Source of the DNA: Marinobacter orientalis
Lineage (GTDB): Bacteria; Pseudomonadota; Gammaproteobacteria; Pseudomonadales; Oleiphilaceae
Reading direction: 5' to 3'
Length of the DNA: 64,000 bases
NCBI RefSeq assembly: GCF_004792665.1
Contig: NZ_SRZX01000001.1
Coordinates: 1,302,001-1,366,000, forward strand
Position 1 is the stretch's first letter, and every line of letters begins with the position of its first letter. This document shows, piece by piece, positions 26,989 to 35,213 of this stretch. The notes beneath the pieces were generated by a model that was given only the letters and a program-made list of their open reading frames with translations, did not search any database and was not told where the DNA came from. The position numbers were made by a program, and so were the translations under genes.

Positions 26989-29900
26989 TGGCGCTTCCTT
27001 TCATCCGTTTACTGATTGGAAAGTGAATACGGAAAGTCGTTCCGTGATCGACTTCGCTCTCGACAGAGACCTTGGCGTTGTGGCGGTCCAGTATCTTTTT
27101 CACGATAGCGAGACCGATGCCGGAGCCGGGGAAGGCCTGTTTGTGCAGCTGCTGAAAAGGTTGGAAAAGCTTTTCAGTGTAGCGCTCGTCAAACCCCACA
27201 CCATTGTCACTGACAACCAGGGTCCAATGGTCTGCCGTGCCGTAATCAGGGTAAATCGACACACCGGGGTTTTGGCCCGGCTTGTGAAATTTTATGGCGT
27301 TGCTCAGCAGGTTCTGGAACACCTGGCGAAGCTGGGTGGCGTCACCGGTGATGGAGGGCAGAGAGCTGGCATCGATTACCGCGTTTTCCCGGGAGATAAC
27401 CGTCTCCATGTCCTGCAGTACCTCAGACAGAATGCGGTCAGTGTCGCAAAGGGTCAATGGTTGTGCCCGGGTAGTCACTCTTGAGTAGGTGAGCAGATCC
27501 TGGATCAGGGACTGCATGCGCCTGGCAGCTGATTGCATCCGTTGCAGATAGTCCTGTTCCCGGTCATCAAATCGGTCTGGCCGGGTTAGCAGGCGGTCTG
27601 AAAATGCCTGGATCTTGCGCAGGGGTTCCTGGAGGTCATGGGAGGCGACAAAGGCGAAATCCTGTAGCTCCCGGTTGCTGCGTTCCAGCTCGGCCATCGT
27701 CTGTTCCAGTTTCAGTTGCGCCTGTTTTCGCTCGTTTATACTGCGATAGTAGACGGCCAGGCCTTCATCCGAGGGGTAGGCACTGACCTCCAGCCAGGTA
27801 TCCAGGGGCGCGTAACAGGCTTCAAAGGAAACAGACTCACCGGTCTCCATGGCGTGCCGGTATTGGCGCTCAAATTCACTATCCTGTGCTGCCGGGAACA
27901 TTTCCCAGAGGGTCCTGCCTAAAAGCGCATCACGGCTTTCATTGAGCAATTCCTCCGAACGCTGGTTGACGTAGGTGAAACACCATTCACGATCGAGGGT
28001 AAAAAAGGCATCGGTGATGCTCTCGAAGATGATGGACTGCCGCTCGGCAAATCGCCGGATCTGGTCCATGGCCTGATGTGAGGCCGTGATGTCCTGCAGG
28101 CCGCCCTGGATCTGGATGATCCCGCCATCCTCGTCCCTGACGGCCTGACCGATCACCCGGACCCACCGTAAACGGCCGAGCCAGGTACGAATCTGCACTT
28201 CCTCATCGAAGGAAATGCCGCTCTGTATACACAATTTAACGGCATCAGTTATGGCTTTGCGGCTATCCGGTGTGTAGAGCGTGAGTGCCTCATCAAGGGC
28301 TGGCACCTCACCAACCGGCATCTCGAAAATATCGAACATGGCATGGGACCAGCGGGTTTGCCCGCTAGCCACATCCAGCACCCAGCCACCGATGCGGGCG
28401 GCCTTTTCGGCAATTTTCAGCAGGGTTTCACTTTCACGAAGCTTTTCCTGGGTGTGCCGCATTTCCGTGGTGTCACGGCCTACCACATAAATGAGATCGT
28501 CCGAGCTGAGGATGGCGCTGAACTCAAGCCAGTGCTGAGTGGTGTTCTTGTTGATTAACCGGACCAGAAGGCCTCTGACAGTCTGTCCGGTTATCACTGC
28601 AGCCACCGCCTCCTCGACTTTGGGCTGATCATCCTCATGGATCAGTTGCATGTAGGAAGTGCCCAATAATTCCTCGCGTTCATAGCCGAGTACATCTACA
28701 AAGGCGTTGTTGAGTTCAAAAAAGTAGCTGTTCAGATCGACAATGCAGAACATGTCCGGTGATAACGAGAAAAACTGTTCCCGCTCCCGCATCAGTGTTT
28801 CCGCCATCAGCTGGTCGGTCATATCCCGGCCTACACAGAACAGAGCCTGGTCTTCATTGGACCATTCAGCCGTCCAGGACAGAGTTACGATATGGCCGTC
28901 CCGGTGAAGCATGTGGTTGCGAAAGCCATCACTGACCCGGCGTTCGCCGGCCATGAGTTTTCGCATCTCTTCTGCCGTGGCTTCGCGGTCTATATCCGGG
29001 ATCAGAACGTCATAGGCTCCGCCAATAAGTTCCTCCGGCCGATAACCCAGAATATCCTCCGCAGCGGGATTGATGGACGTGAACCGGCCTTTTGCATCGA
29101 TTGAACACAGGATGTCCCGGGAAAACTCCATGATGCGTTCGTTGGCCTGCCTGAATGACATCTCGCGGGACAGGTGGGCATTCACGGTTTGGTTGAGCTT
29201 GCGCAGGCTGCGGAAGCGGCGCTCGGATTCGCGCCAGAAAAGCTGGCTGAGCATCATCAGAAAACTGAGTATCAGGCCGGTAAACAGGACCATTGGCGGG
29301 AGATAGAGAACGGTCGCGGGAAGCACGCCTTCCCGTGCGTAAACGTCAATTCGCCACTGGCTGTCGTGGTCAGAATGTGTATGGCGGGTTGCCAGTGGAA
29401 TTGCCGGGCCTCCGGATGTATCCGGGGAAAGGTGGAAAACCGGAATGTTCCGGTAATAGACCCTCACGCTCAGGTCACCATCGTAGTGCTGAAGCAGGCT
29501 GCTATAGGCATCTTCCAGATCAATAACGGCGAAGATGACCCAGGGCTTTCCGGTCACGGCCCTGGCTGGAGCGGCGATCATGGCATACATGCGGCCGCTC
29601 TCATCCGGTTGGGGCGGACTGAGATGCGTACCACTGGAGCTGATCACTTGATCCAGCCATTTCTGGTTGTCCGGTATCTGCAGAAAACTGTCGAGCCAGC
29701 GCCGGTATTGCTCTCCCCGGGAATCGGCCCTCAGAAGTTGTTGGCCCGGATCCAGGATGCCAATAAGCCGGATTTCACGGAAGTCGTTCAGGTAACCCTG
29801 TACGTCCTGTTCCCAGTCTCCCTGTGCCGGCATACCTGTCAGCAATTGCTGGCGTTCGGCCAGCCGTCGGATCAGCGCCAGATCGTCATTGAAGGTCGCT

Positions 29901-30619
29901 GTACTGGAAGCCCTCAACTGCTCAGCCAGAACCTCCGCCCGGTCTTGCAGGCTATCGCTGTTCTGGACACGCATGGCGTGCCAGGTGACTGTTGTCAGTG
30001 CTATGCCAAAGGCACCGACCAGTACCAGCCTCGCCGAAAAATTCGGTAGATCGCGGCGGTGAATGGTGTGGAGGAATGGCAAAACCATGCCCGCCAGGAT
30101 AGCCAGTGGGCTGACAATAATGGTTGATTGCGGAATGGTGCCAAGGCTGAAGGCCTGGAGTGGCGGATACCAGTAGGAAAACAATGAAAGCAGGCCCAGT
30201 GCCATGACAAGCAGGCCGCATGCCAGCCCCACATGCCTCCCCCTGGGAAGGTAGATTACCGCCAGCAGGGCGAGTTCCGTCAGCAGAACCACCAGCAGCA
30301 GAGGCGTGCTGATGGCGAGGATTTCCAGCGATTCTGTAGCCGGGATGCGAGGCAAGACAGCCTGGCAAAGGGCGATGATACTGGTCAGGCAGGCCAGTGC
30401 CACGGCCGTCGTTGTTCTGCGAAACACCAGCGCCAGGAGAGAGGTACCGAGCAACACGGAGACCAGCCCGCCGCCTGGCGATAGCGAAACCCGCCCATTG
30501 GCACTGTCGTTCAGGGAGAAATGATCGAACAGGATCACCAGCCCGATGGCCATGAGAGCAATGGCCAGGGACAGCACAAGGCAGAACCGTCCGATGACCG
30601 GGTTGCGCATCTCGCTCAT
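26981..30619 (-). CDS. Membrane multi-PAS sensor histidine kinase
   Basis: A 1212-residue sensor kinase. The N-terminus has about seven membrane helices (residues 8-225), then a periplasmic sensor region (about 230-440) and one more helix (about 445-475). Four or so PAS domains follow (about 490-970), each with the fold words typical of PAS plus PAC, for example GYRPEELIGGAYDVLIPD and GYEREELLGTSYMQLIHED. HisKA has the phospho-acceptor His994 in FVASHDLQEPLRK, the phytochrome/Rcp1-partner style. HATPase spans about 1090-1205 (NAIKFHKPG, DNGVGFDE, GSGIGLAIVKKI). The start overlaps the stop of the REC-ATPase gene by four bases. No receiver or HPt is attached. The signal is unknown. Confidence 0.9.
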   Translation of the reverse strand: MSEMRNPVIGRFCLVLSLAIALMAIGLVILFDHFSLNDSANGRVSLSPGGGLVSVLLGTSLLALVFRRTTTAVALACLTSIIALCQAVLPRIPATESLEILAISTPLLLVVLLTELALLAVIYLPRGRHVGLACGLLVMALGLLSLFSYWYPPLQAFSLGTIPQSTIIVSPLAILAGMVLPFLHTIHRRDLPNFSARLVLVGAFGIALTTVTWHAMRVQNSDSLQDRAEVLAEQLRASSTATFNDDLALIRRLAERQQLLTGMPAQGDWEQDVQGYLNDFREIRLIGILDPGQQLLRADSRGEQYRRWLDSFLQIPDNQKWLDQVISSSGTHLSPPQPDESGRMYAMIAAPARAVTGKPWVIFAVIDLEDAYSSLLQHYDGDLSVRVYYRNIPVFHLSPDTSGGPAIPLATRHTHSDHDSQWRIDVYAREGVLPATVLYLPPMVLFTGLILSFLMMLSQLFWRESERRFRSLRKLNQTVNAHLSREMSFRQANERIMEFSRDILCSIDAKGRFTSINPAAEDILGYRPEELIGGAYDVLIPDIDREATAEEMRKLMAGERRVSDGFRNHMLHRDGHIVTLSWTAEWSNEDQALFCVGRDMTDQLMAETLMREREQFFSLSPDMFCIVDLNSYFFELNNAFVDVLGYEREELLGTSYMQLIHEDDQPKVEEAVAAVITGQTVRGLLVRLINKNTTQHWLEFSAILSSDDLIYVVGRDTTEMRHTQEKLRESETLLKIAEKAARIGGWVLDVASGQTRWSHAMFDIFEMPVGEVPALDEALTLYTPDSRKAITDAVKLCIQSGISFDEEVQIRTWLGRLRWVRVIGQAVRDEDGGIIQIQGGLQDITASHQAMDQIRRFAERQSIIFESITDAFFTLDREWCFTYVNQRSEELLNESRDALLGRTLWEMFPAAQDSEFERQYRHAMETGESVSFEACYAPLDTWLEVSAYPSDEGLAVYYRSINERKQAQLKLEQTMAELERSNRELQDFAFVASHDLQEPLRKIQAFSDRLLTRPDRFDDREQDYLQRMQSAARRMQSLIQDLLTYSRVTTRAQPLTLCDTDRILSEVLQDMETVISRENAVIDASSLPSITGDATQLRQVFQNLLSNAIKFHKPGQNPGVSIYPDYGTADHWTLVVSDNGVGFDERYTEKLFQPFQQLHKQAFPGSGIGLAIVKKILDRHNAKVSVESEVDHGTTFRIHFPISKRMKGSAND

Positions 30620-32862
30620 TCGTTAAGCACCTGGGGCCCCAGCAATCTCAGAATTTCCTCAGGGGTAGTCAGTCCATCCCGGAGTTTCTCCAGCGCATCG
30701 TCCAGCAGTACCCGCATACCCTGTTCCCGGGCAATGGACTCGATCTGCATGGCGCTGGCGCCTTCGGTGATGGCAATTCGTAATTGCTGGTTCATGGTGA
30801 GCACTTCATGGATCGCTACCCGGCCCTTGTAGCCCTTATGGCACTTGTCGCAGCCCTTGCCGCGGTAAAAGACAAGTTCCGGCGCCATGAATTCAGGCCC
30901 CAGCTGTTCCAGAGTTTCCGTAGGGGCGTCCGTCTGCTCGCAGCAATGGGGGCAGATTCGCCGCACCAGGCGCTGGGCAATGATGGCCTCCAGGGTCGAA
31001 GCCAGCACGAACGGCTTCAGGTCAAGATCCAGCAGGCGTGCCACAGTGGCGGAGGCGGAACTGGTGTGCAGGGTGGAGTACACCAGATGGCCGGTCATGG
31101 CGGCATGGAAGGCCACATCGGCGGTTTCCTCGTCGCGGATTTCTCCCAGCAGGATCACGTCCGGGTCCTGTCGCAGAATCGCGCGCAGTACACTGGCAAA
31201 GCTCAGACCGATCCGGTCCTTTACCGGTACCTGGCCGGCCATGTCGACGTGAAATTCCACCGGATCTTCAATGGTGACGTAATTACGCTCCGGCGAGGCA
31301 TTGTGTTGCAGCAGGGCGTAGAGCGTCGTGGTCTTGCCGCTGCCGGTGGGGCCGGTGGCCAGAATAATGCCCTGGGGCTTGGCGACCACGTGCATCAGGC
31401 GCTTGAGATTGTGTTCTGACAGGCCCATGTCTTCCAGGGACTGTGCCGAGGACTGGCGCTCCAGTACCCGCATGACCACCTTCTCGCCGTTGATGGTGGG
31501 CAGGGTGGAAATCCGCAGGTCGACGATCTTCATCGGCGTCTTGACGGTAATGCGCCCGTCCTGGGGTTTGCGGCGTTCGGTAATGTCCAGCTCCGCCATC
31601 ACCTTGATGCGGGATACCACAGACATCAACAGGTTGGTGGGGATGTGGATCTTGTCCTGCAGCACCCCGTCAATCCGGTAACGTACCACCAGCGATTTGG
31701 TGCGGGGATGGACGTGAATGTCGCTGGCCCCGAGGCGCAGGGCTTCAAGGATGATGGCATTGACCAGGCGAATCGCCGGTGGCTCCTCGGAGCTTCCCAG
31801 CAGCTGCTCCAGGGACTCCTTGTCACTGTCTTCATCCAGAACGATTTCGATGCCCTCATAGGGGTCATCAGTGCCGACCTTGGTGGCAATATCGTCCAGC
31901 TCGCTGGTTTCGCCGAAAACTTCCGTCAGCTTGGCCTGCATCCGGGTGGTTTCGCACAGTAACGGATGGATGGTGTACCCGGTCATGAACCCCAGTTCGT
32001 CGATCAGATTCACATCCATCGGGTCTACCATCGCCAGCCGCAGTCGCTGGCCCTGTACCCGCAGCGGCAATACCAGCTGACGGGTGCAGATTTTCTTGGG
32101 AACCAGCGACATCAGTGCCGGGTCCGGCTGGAATTCACGCAGATCAATTTCCTCGAACAGCATGTCATCCCGCAACATTTCAAAGACCTTGCGGAAATCG
32201 ACCCACTCATGCTTGAGTAACTGACGAATCACCGGGGTTTTCTCGCTCTGCATCTCCCGGTGCAGCTGCTGGATCTGCTGCGGATTCAGCCAGCCCTTCT
32301 TGTGCAGCAGTATGGCAAGCTGGCTGCGGTTGGTGGCTGTCAGCTTGCTGATGGTCTCCAGGTCTTTGTGCTGTTTTTTGGTCTGTTGTTCCAGTGCCCG
32401 GGTACGCTGGATGAGCTCGTACTGCTCCAGGGCCAGGGCGATGGTCAGGCGGATGTCGTCATCGTTCCAGGGCTTGAGAATGAATCGGTAAACCGCCCCC
32501 TCTTTGATGGAGCCCATGACAGCGTCGGTATTGGCATGGCCGGTGAGCATGATGCGGATGGTGTTTGGCCAACGCTCACGTACTTCCCGCAGTAGTTCGC
32601 TGCCGTTCATGTGGGGCATCATGAAGTCGGTCATGATCAGCTCCACCGGCTGCTTCTCCATGATACGCAGGGCTTCATTGCCGTTGCTGGCAAACAGCAG
32701 CTCGTAATTCTCGCGCTGGAAAACCCGGCGCAGGGAAGCCAGGATGTTGGGCTCGTCATCGACCAGCAGCAGACGGTAGGGTGCTTTCTTTTGTTCAGCC
32801 ACCGGCGGGGATTTATCGTCCGGGTCCTGGTTGAAAAACAATGACGCGTAGCGTTTGGCCAT
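30616..32862 (-). CDS. Receiver domain fused to a PilB/GspE-type assembly ATPase
   Basis: A 748-residue fusion. An N-terminal receiver (about residues 28-150, phospho-Asp79 in IMTDFMMP, YRFILKPWND near its end) is joined by a helical linker to a GspE/PilB N-terminal (MshEN-like) domain (about 180-330) and a type II/IV secretion ATPase (about 365-730). The ATPase looks active: Walker A GPTGSGKTT with Lys510, Walker B region PDVILLGEIRDEET, and a Cys4 zinc motif (CPHC to GCDKCHKGYKG, about 634-680). The Cys4 motif marks extension or secretion ATPases, not the PilT retraction type. No gspF, pilC, pseudopilin or secretin gene is near. ATG at 32862 with AAGG upstream is preferred to TTG at 32868. 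Phosphorylation could gate the motor; that is inference. Confidence 0.9.
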   Translation of the reverse strand: MAKRYASLFFNQDPDDKSPPVAEQKKAPYRLLLVDDEPNILASLRRVFQRENYELLFASNGNEALRIMEKQPVELIMTDFMMPHMNGSELLREVRERWPNTIRIMLTGHANTDAVMGSIKEGAVYRFILKPWNDDDIRLTIALALEQYELIQRTRALEQQTKKQHKDLETISKLTATNRSQLAILLHKKGWLNPQQIQQLHREMQSEKTPVIRQLLKHEWVDFRKVFEMLRDDMLFEEIDLREFQPDPALMSLVPKKICTRQLVLPLRVQGQRLRLAMVDPMDVNLIDELGFMTGYTIHPLLCETTRMQAKLTEVFGETSELDDIATKVGTDDPYEGIEIVLDEDSDKESLEQLLGSSEEPPAIRLVNAIILEALRLGASDIHVHPRTKSLVVRYRIDGVLQDKIHIPTNLLMSVVSRIKVMAELDITERRKPQDGRITVKTPMKIVDLRISTLPTINGEKVVMRVLERQSSAQSLEDMGLSEHNLKRLMHVVAKPQGIILATGPTGSGKTTTLYALLQHNASPERNYVTIEDPVEFHVDMAGQVPVKDRIGLSFASVLRAILRQDPDVILLGEIRDEETADVAFHAAMTGHLVYSTLHTSSASATVARLLDLDLKPFVLASTLEAIIAQRLVRRICPHCCEQTDAPTETLEQLGPEFMAPELVFYRGKGCDKCHKGYKGRVAIHEVLTMNQQLRIAITEGASAMQIESIAREQGMRVLLDDALEKLRDGLTTPEEILRLLGPQVLNE

Positions 32863-32871
32863 GATCAATCC

Positions 32872-34017
32872 TTAGCGGACTGGCAGGGAAAGGGTAACAC
32901 GGGTGCCCTTGCCTTCCCTGCTGTCGATCTGAATGGTGCCCCGGTGAGCGCGCACAGTATCCCGGGCGACGGTCAGGCCCAGGCCGGTGCCGGCTCCCAC
33001 TGGCCGGCTGGTGAAAAAAGCGTCAAAGACCTGTTCGCGAATGTCTTCGGCAATACCGCAGCCGTTGTCCTGAATTACCACCCGGACACCGTCACTGTCG
33101 ACACTGGTTTTTGCGAGGATTCGCCCGCCCTGAGTCCCCTGTTCCCCGGCCCTGAGTGCCTGTGCAGCATTGTCGAGCAGGTTGTAAAAGGTTTGTGATA
33201 GCCGTGACGGATGGCCGGAAATCTTCGGCAGCTCGCCTGGCTTTTCCAGGATGTCCAGATCCTGGCCATATTCGGTCTGGAGCAGATGCACGGCACTGGA
33301 CAGCAACTCGTTGACGTCACACAGGGTATAGTCAGCCTGATCAATGCTGGAGAAGGTTTTCAGGTCCGACACGATGCTGGCGATGCGGCTGGCACCGTCG
33401 GACGATTCTCCGATCAGGTCGGCGAAGTCGTCCAGCAGTTCCCGGTTCTGATCTGTGTCCGGTACCATCTGCCGCAGATCGCTGACATATTCACCGGCTA
33501 CCTTGAGGTTGCTGGACATGAAACCGATCGGGTTGTTGATCTCATGGGCCACGCCGGCCGCCAGCTGCCCGACGGAGCGCAGTCGGGCACTTTCATAAAG
33601 GTCCATCTGCGCCTGTTTGATCACTGCGACCTGTTCGTCCACCTTGTCCTGCAGCTGGCTGGAGAGTGCACGGTAACGGGCTTCCGAGGCCTTCAGCGCC
33701 TCGTTCTGTTTCTGAAGCTCGGCGTAGCTGGCCTCGGTGGTGTCGTGGTGCAGGTTCGCGGCCAGCCGGTACTTGGCAATAAACATCATCAGAAAGGACA
33801 CCAGATCGGCGGCAGCGAGACGTTCCTGCCCGGAACTGCCACCAGACAGCCAACCCACTGTTTCCAGGTTGAATTCCAGCGCCACCGCGCCGCTATCCCG
33901 GTTTCCGCTGATCTCGACCGGTTCGCGGCACAGCGCGCTGAGCATGCGGTTCAGGCGCTTCAGCTGATCACTGGTGAGCAGATCTTCGAGAGTGGGATCA
34001 TCTTCAAAGTTACGCAC
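32872..34017 (-). CDS. Soluble sensor histidine kinase
   Basis: A 381-residue cytoplasmic histidine kinase with no membrane helix. An N-terminal region of about 90 residues has no recognised fold; a coiled coil (about 95-140) leads into HisKA with His158 in GVAHEINNPIGF. HATPase follows (about 255-380; NLLDNAAQAL, DNGCGIAEDI, GTGLGLTVARD). The class is the NtrB/HisKA_4-like group shared with the kinase at 36559. It overlaps the upstream MglA-like gene by eight bases when started at GTG 34017, which has GAGGA seven bases upstream; GTG 34029 would give four more residues. It is the probable donor for the receivers in the operon. Confidence 0.88.
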   Translation of the reverse strand: MRNFEDDPTLEDLLTSDQLKRLNRMLSALCREPVEISGNRDSGAVALEFNLETVGWLSGGSSGQERLAAADLVSFLMMFIAKYRLAANLHHDTTEASYAELQKQNEALKASEARYRALSSQLQDKVDEQVAVIKQAQMDLYESARLRSVGQLAAGVAHEINNPIGFMSSNLKVAGEYVSDLRQMVPDTDQNRELLDDFADLIGESSDGASRIASIVSDLKTFSSIDQADYTLCDVNELLSSAVHLLQTEYGQDLDILEKPGELPKISGHPSRLSQTFYNLLDNAAQALRAGEQGTQGGRILAKTSVDSDGVRVVIQDNGCGIAEDIREQVFDAFFTSRPVGAGTGLGLTVARDTVRAHRGTIQIDSREGKGTRVTLSLPVR

Positions 34018-34678
34018 GGTTTTCCTCACTGGCGGCGCTCAGTTGCCGGATAAAGGTGTCGCGATCAATACCGTGATCCGTGTGCAGCGCAAATTCCCTG
34101 TCTACCTCGGTATAAAGCCGGTCGAGAAGCACCCGGAAGGTGTCGATAACGCCCTTGCCATGGAGGGCGGATGCCATTTGCAGCGGTGCCCAGGGGGTCC
34201 CGGCCCATCGCTGCTGGAGTTCAGCGTCGCCGACCACTCCGGGAAGATCGCGTTTGTTGAACTGGACCGCCATCGGCAGGCTGTCGATATCCAGCCCGAC
34301 CTTGTCCAGGTTTTCTTCCAGGTTTCCGAACGCCGTGGCGTTGTTGTCCTGCTGGCCGGCCTGGGAGTCTGCTACAAAAACCACGGCATCCGCCCGGGAC
34401 AGAACCGCCTTGCGTGTACTGTCGTGCTGGACCTGGCCTGGTACGGTGTACAGCTTCAAGCGTAGATCCAGCCCGGAGTCGCCTTTCAGTCCGATCGGCA
34501 ACATGTCGAAGAACAGGGTGCGGTCGTCGCGGGTTTCCAGCACCATCAGCTCGCCCTTGCGCTGGGGGTTCAGCAGGGAATGCAGTTGCATCAGGTTGGT
34601 GGTTTTACCGCTCAGTGCGGGGCCGTAAAAAACCACCTTGAGAGCCAGCCTGTTTTCTTCAGGGCTATGATCCGCCAT
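34010..34678 (-). CDS. mglA: MglA-type small Ras-like GTPase
   Basis: A 222-residue GTPase closely resembling Myxococcus MglA, the switch that sets the leading cell pole and recruits type IV pilus and gliding machinery. G1 is GPALSGKTTN (Lys25), the catalytic loop is YTVPGQV with Gln82, DSQ follows the family-typical VVFVADSQ, and G4 is NKRDLP (Asn141, Asp144). The C-terminal extension (about 195-222) is longer than in Myxococcus MglA. No mglB (Roadblock GAP) gene lies in the operon. AGAGG ribosome binding site; ten bases after the upstream response regulator. Linkage to a PilB-like motor and several receivers supports a polarity or motor-control role, which is inference. Confidence 0.9.
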   Translation of the reverse strand: MADHSPEENRLALKVVFYGPALSGKTTNLMQLHSLLNPQRKGELMVLETRDDRTLFFDMLPIGLKGDSGLDLRLKLYTVPGQVQHDSTRKAVLSRADAVVFVADSQAGQQDNNATAFGNLEENLDKVGLDIDSLPMAVQFNKRDLPGVVGDAELQQRWAGTPWAPLQMASALHGKGVIDTFRVLLDRLYTEVDREFALHTDHGIDRDTFIRQLSAASEENRA

Positions 34679-34688
34679 CAGAGCCTCT

Positions 34689-35213
34689 TCACTGTTGGCC
34701 GATCAGCACGGAGCCGTCAGCATCGCGCTGGACACGGGTAATGCCCGGGTTGTCCTTCTCCAGGCGCAGCAGTTCCTGCTCCCGGGCCCTGATCATCCGG
34801 CGCTGGGCATCCACTTCGTCCAGCAGTCGCCGGTTTTCGGACTTCAGCTCATAGATATCGATGGCGGATTTGATGGCAGCGACAACTTCATAGTCGTCCC
34901 AGGGCTTGGACAGGTAGCGATAGACTTCCGCCTGGTTAATGGCCTTGATCATGGAGTTGCGGTCGCCGTAGGCACTGAGCACCAGGCGCATGGCATCCGG
35001 TTGGCGCTGCTTGGCAAACTGCAGATAGGTCACGCCATCGGCCGTGGGCATCTGATAGTCAGAAATGATGGCAGCGTAGTTGTGCTCCAGTAGCCCTCCC
35101 AGCGCCGCCTCAACGTTGTCGTAGGCGTGGATTTCCCAGCCGTGTGGGCGCAGCAGGCGCTTGAGGGCATTGAGGATGTTCGGTTCGTCATCCACCAGCT
35201 GAATCTTGATCAT
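34689..35213 (-). CDS. Response regulator with C-terminal coiled coil
   Basis: A 174-residue protein: receiver at residues 1-120 (Asp8/Asp9, phospho-Asp52 in IISDYQMP, Lys103 in YRYLSKPWDD), then a helical coiled coil (about 125-160; SENRRLLDEVDAQRRMIRAREQEL) and a short polar tail. There is no DNA-binding or enzyme domain. In MglA systems a receiver protein (RomR) acts as polar adaptor; this protein could do that here, but RomR similarity outside the receiver is not evident. Its start overlaps the upstream gene's stop by four bases (ATGA). Confidence 0.88.
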   Translation of the reverse strand: MIKIQLVDDEPNILNALKRLLRPHGWEIHAYDNVEAALGGLLEHNYAAIISDYQMPTADGVTYLQFAKQRQPDAMRLVLSAYGDRNSMIKAINQAEVYRYLSKPWDDYEVVAAIKSAIDIYELKSENRRLLDEVDAQRRMIRAREQELLRLEKDNPGITRVQRDADGSVLIGQQ

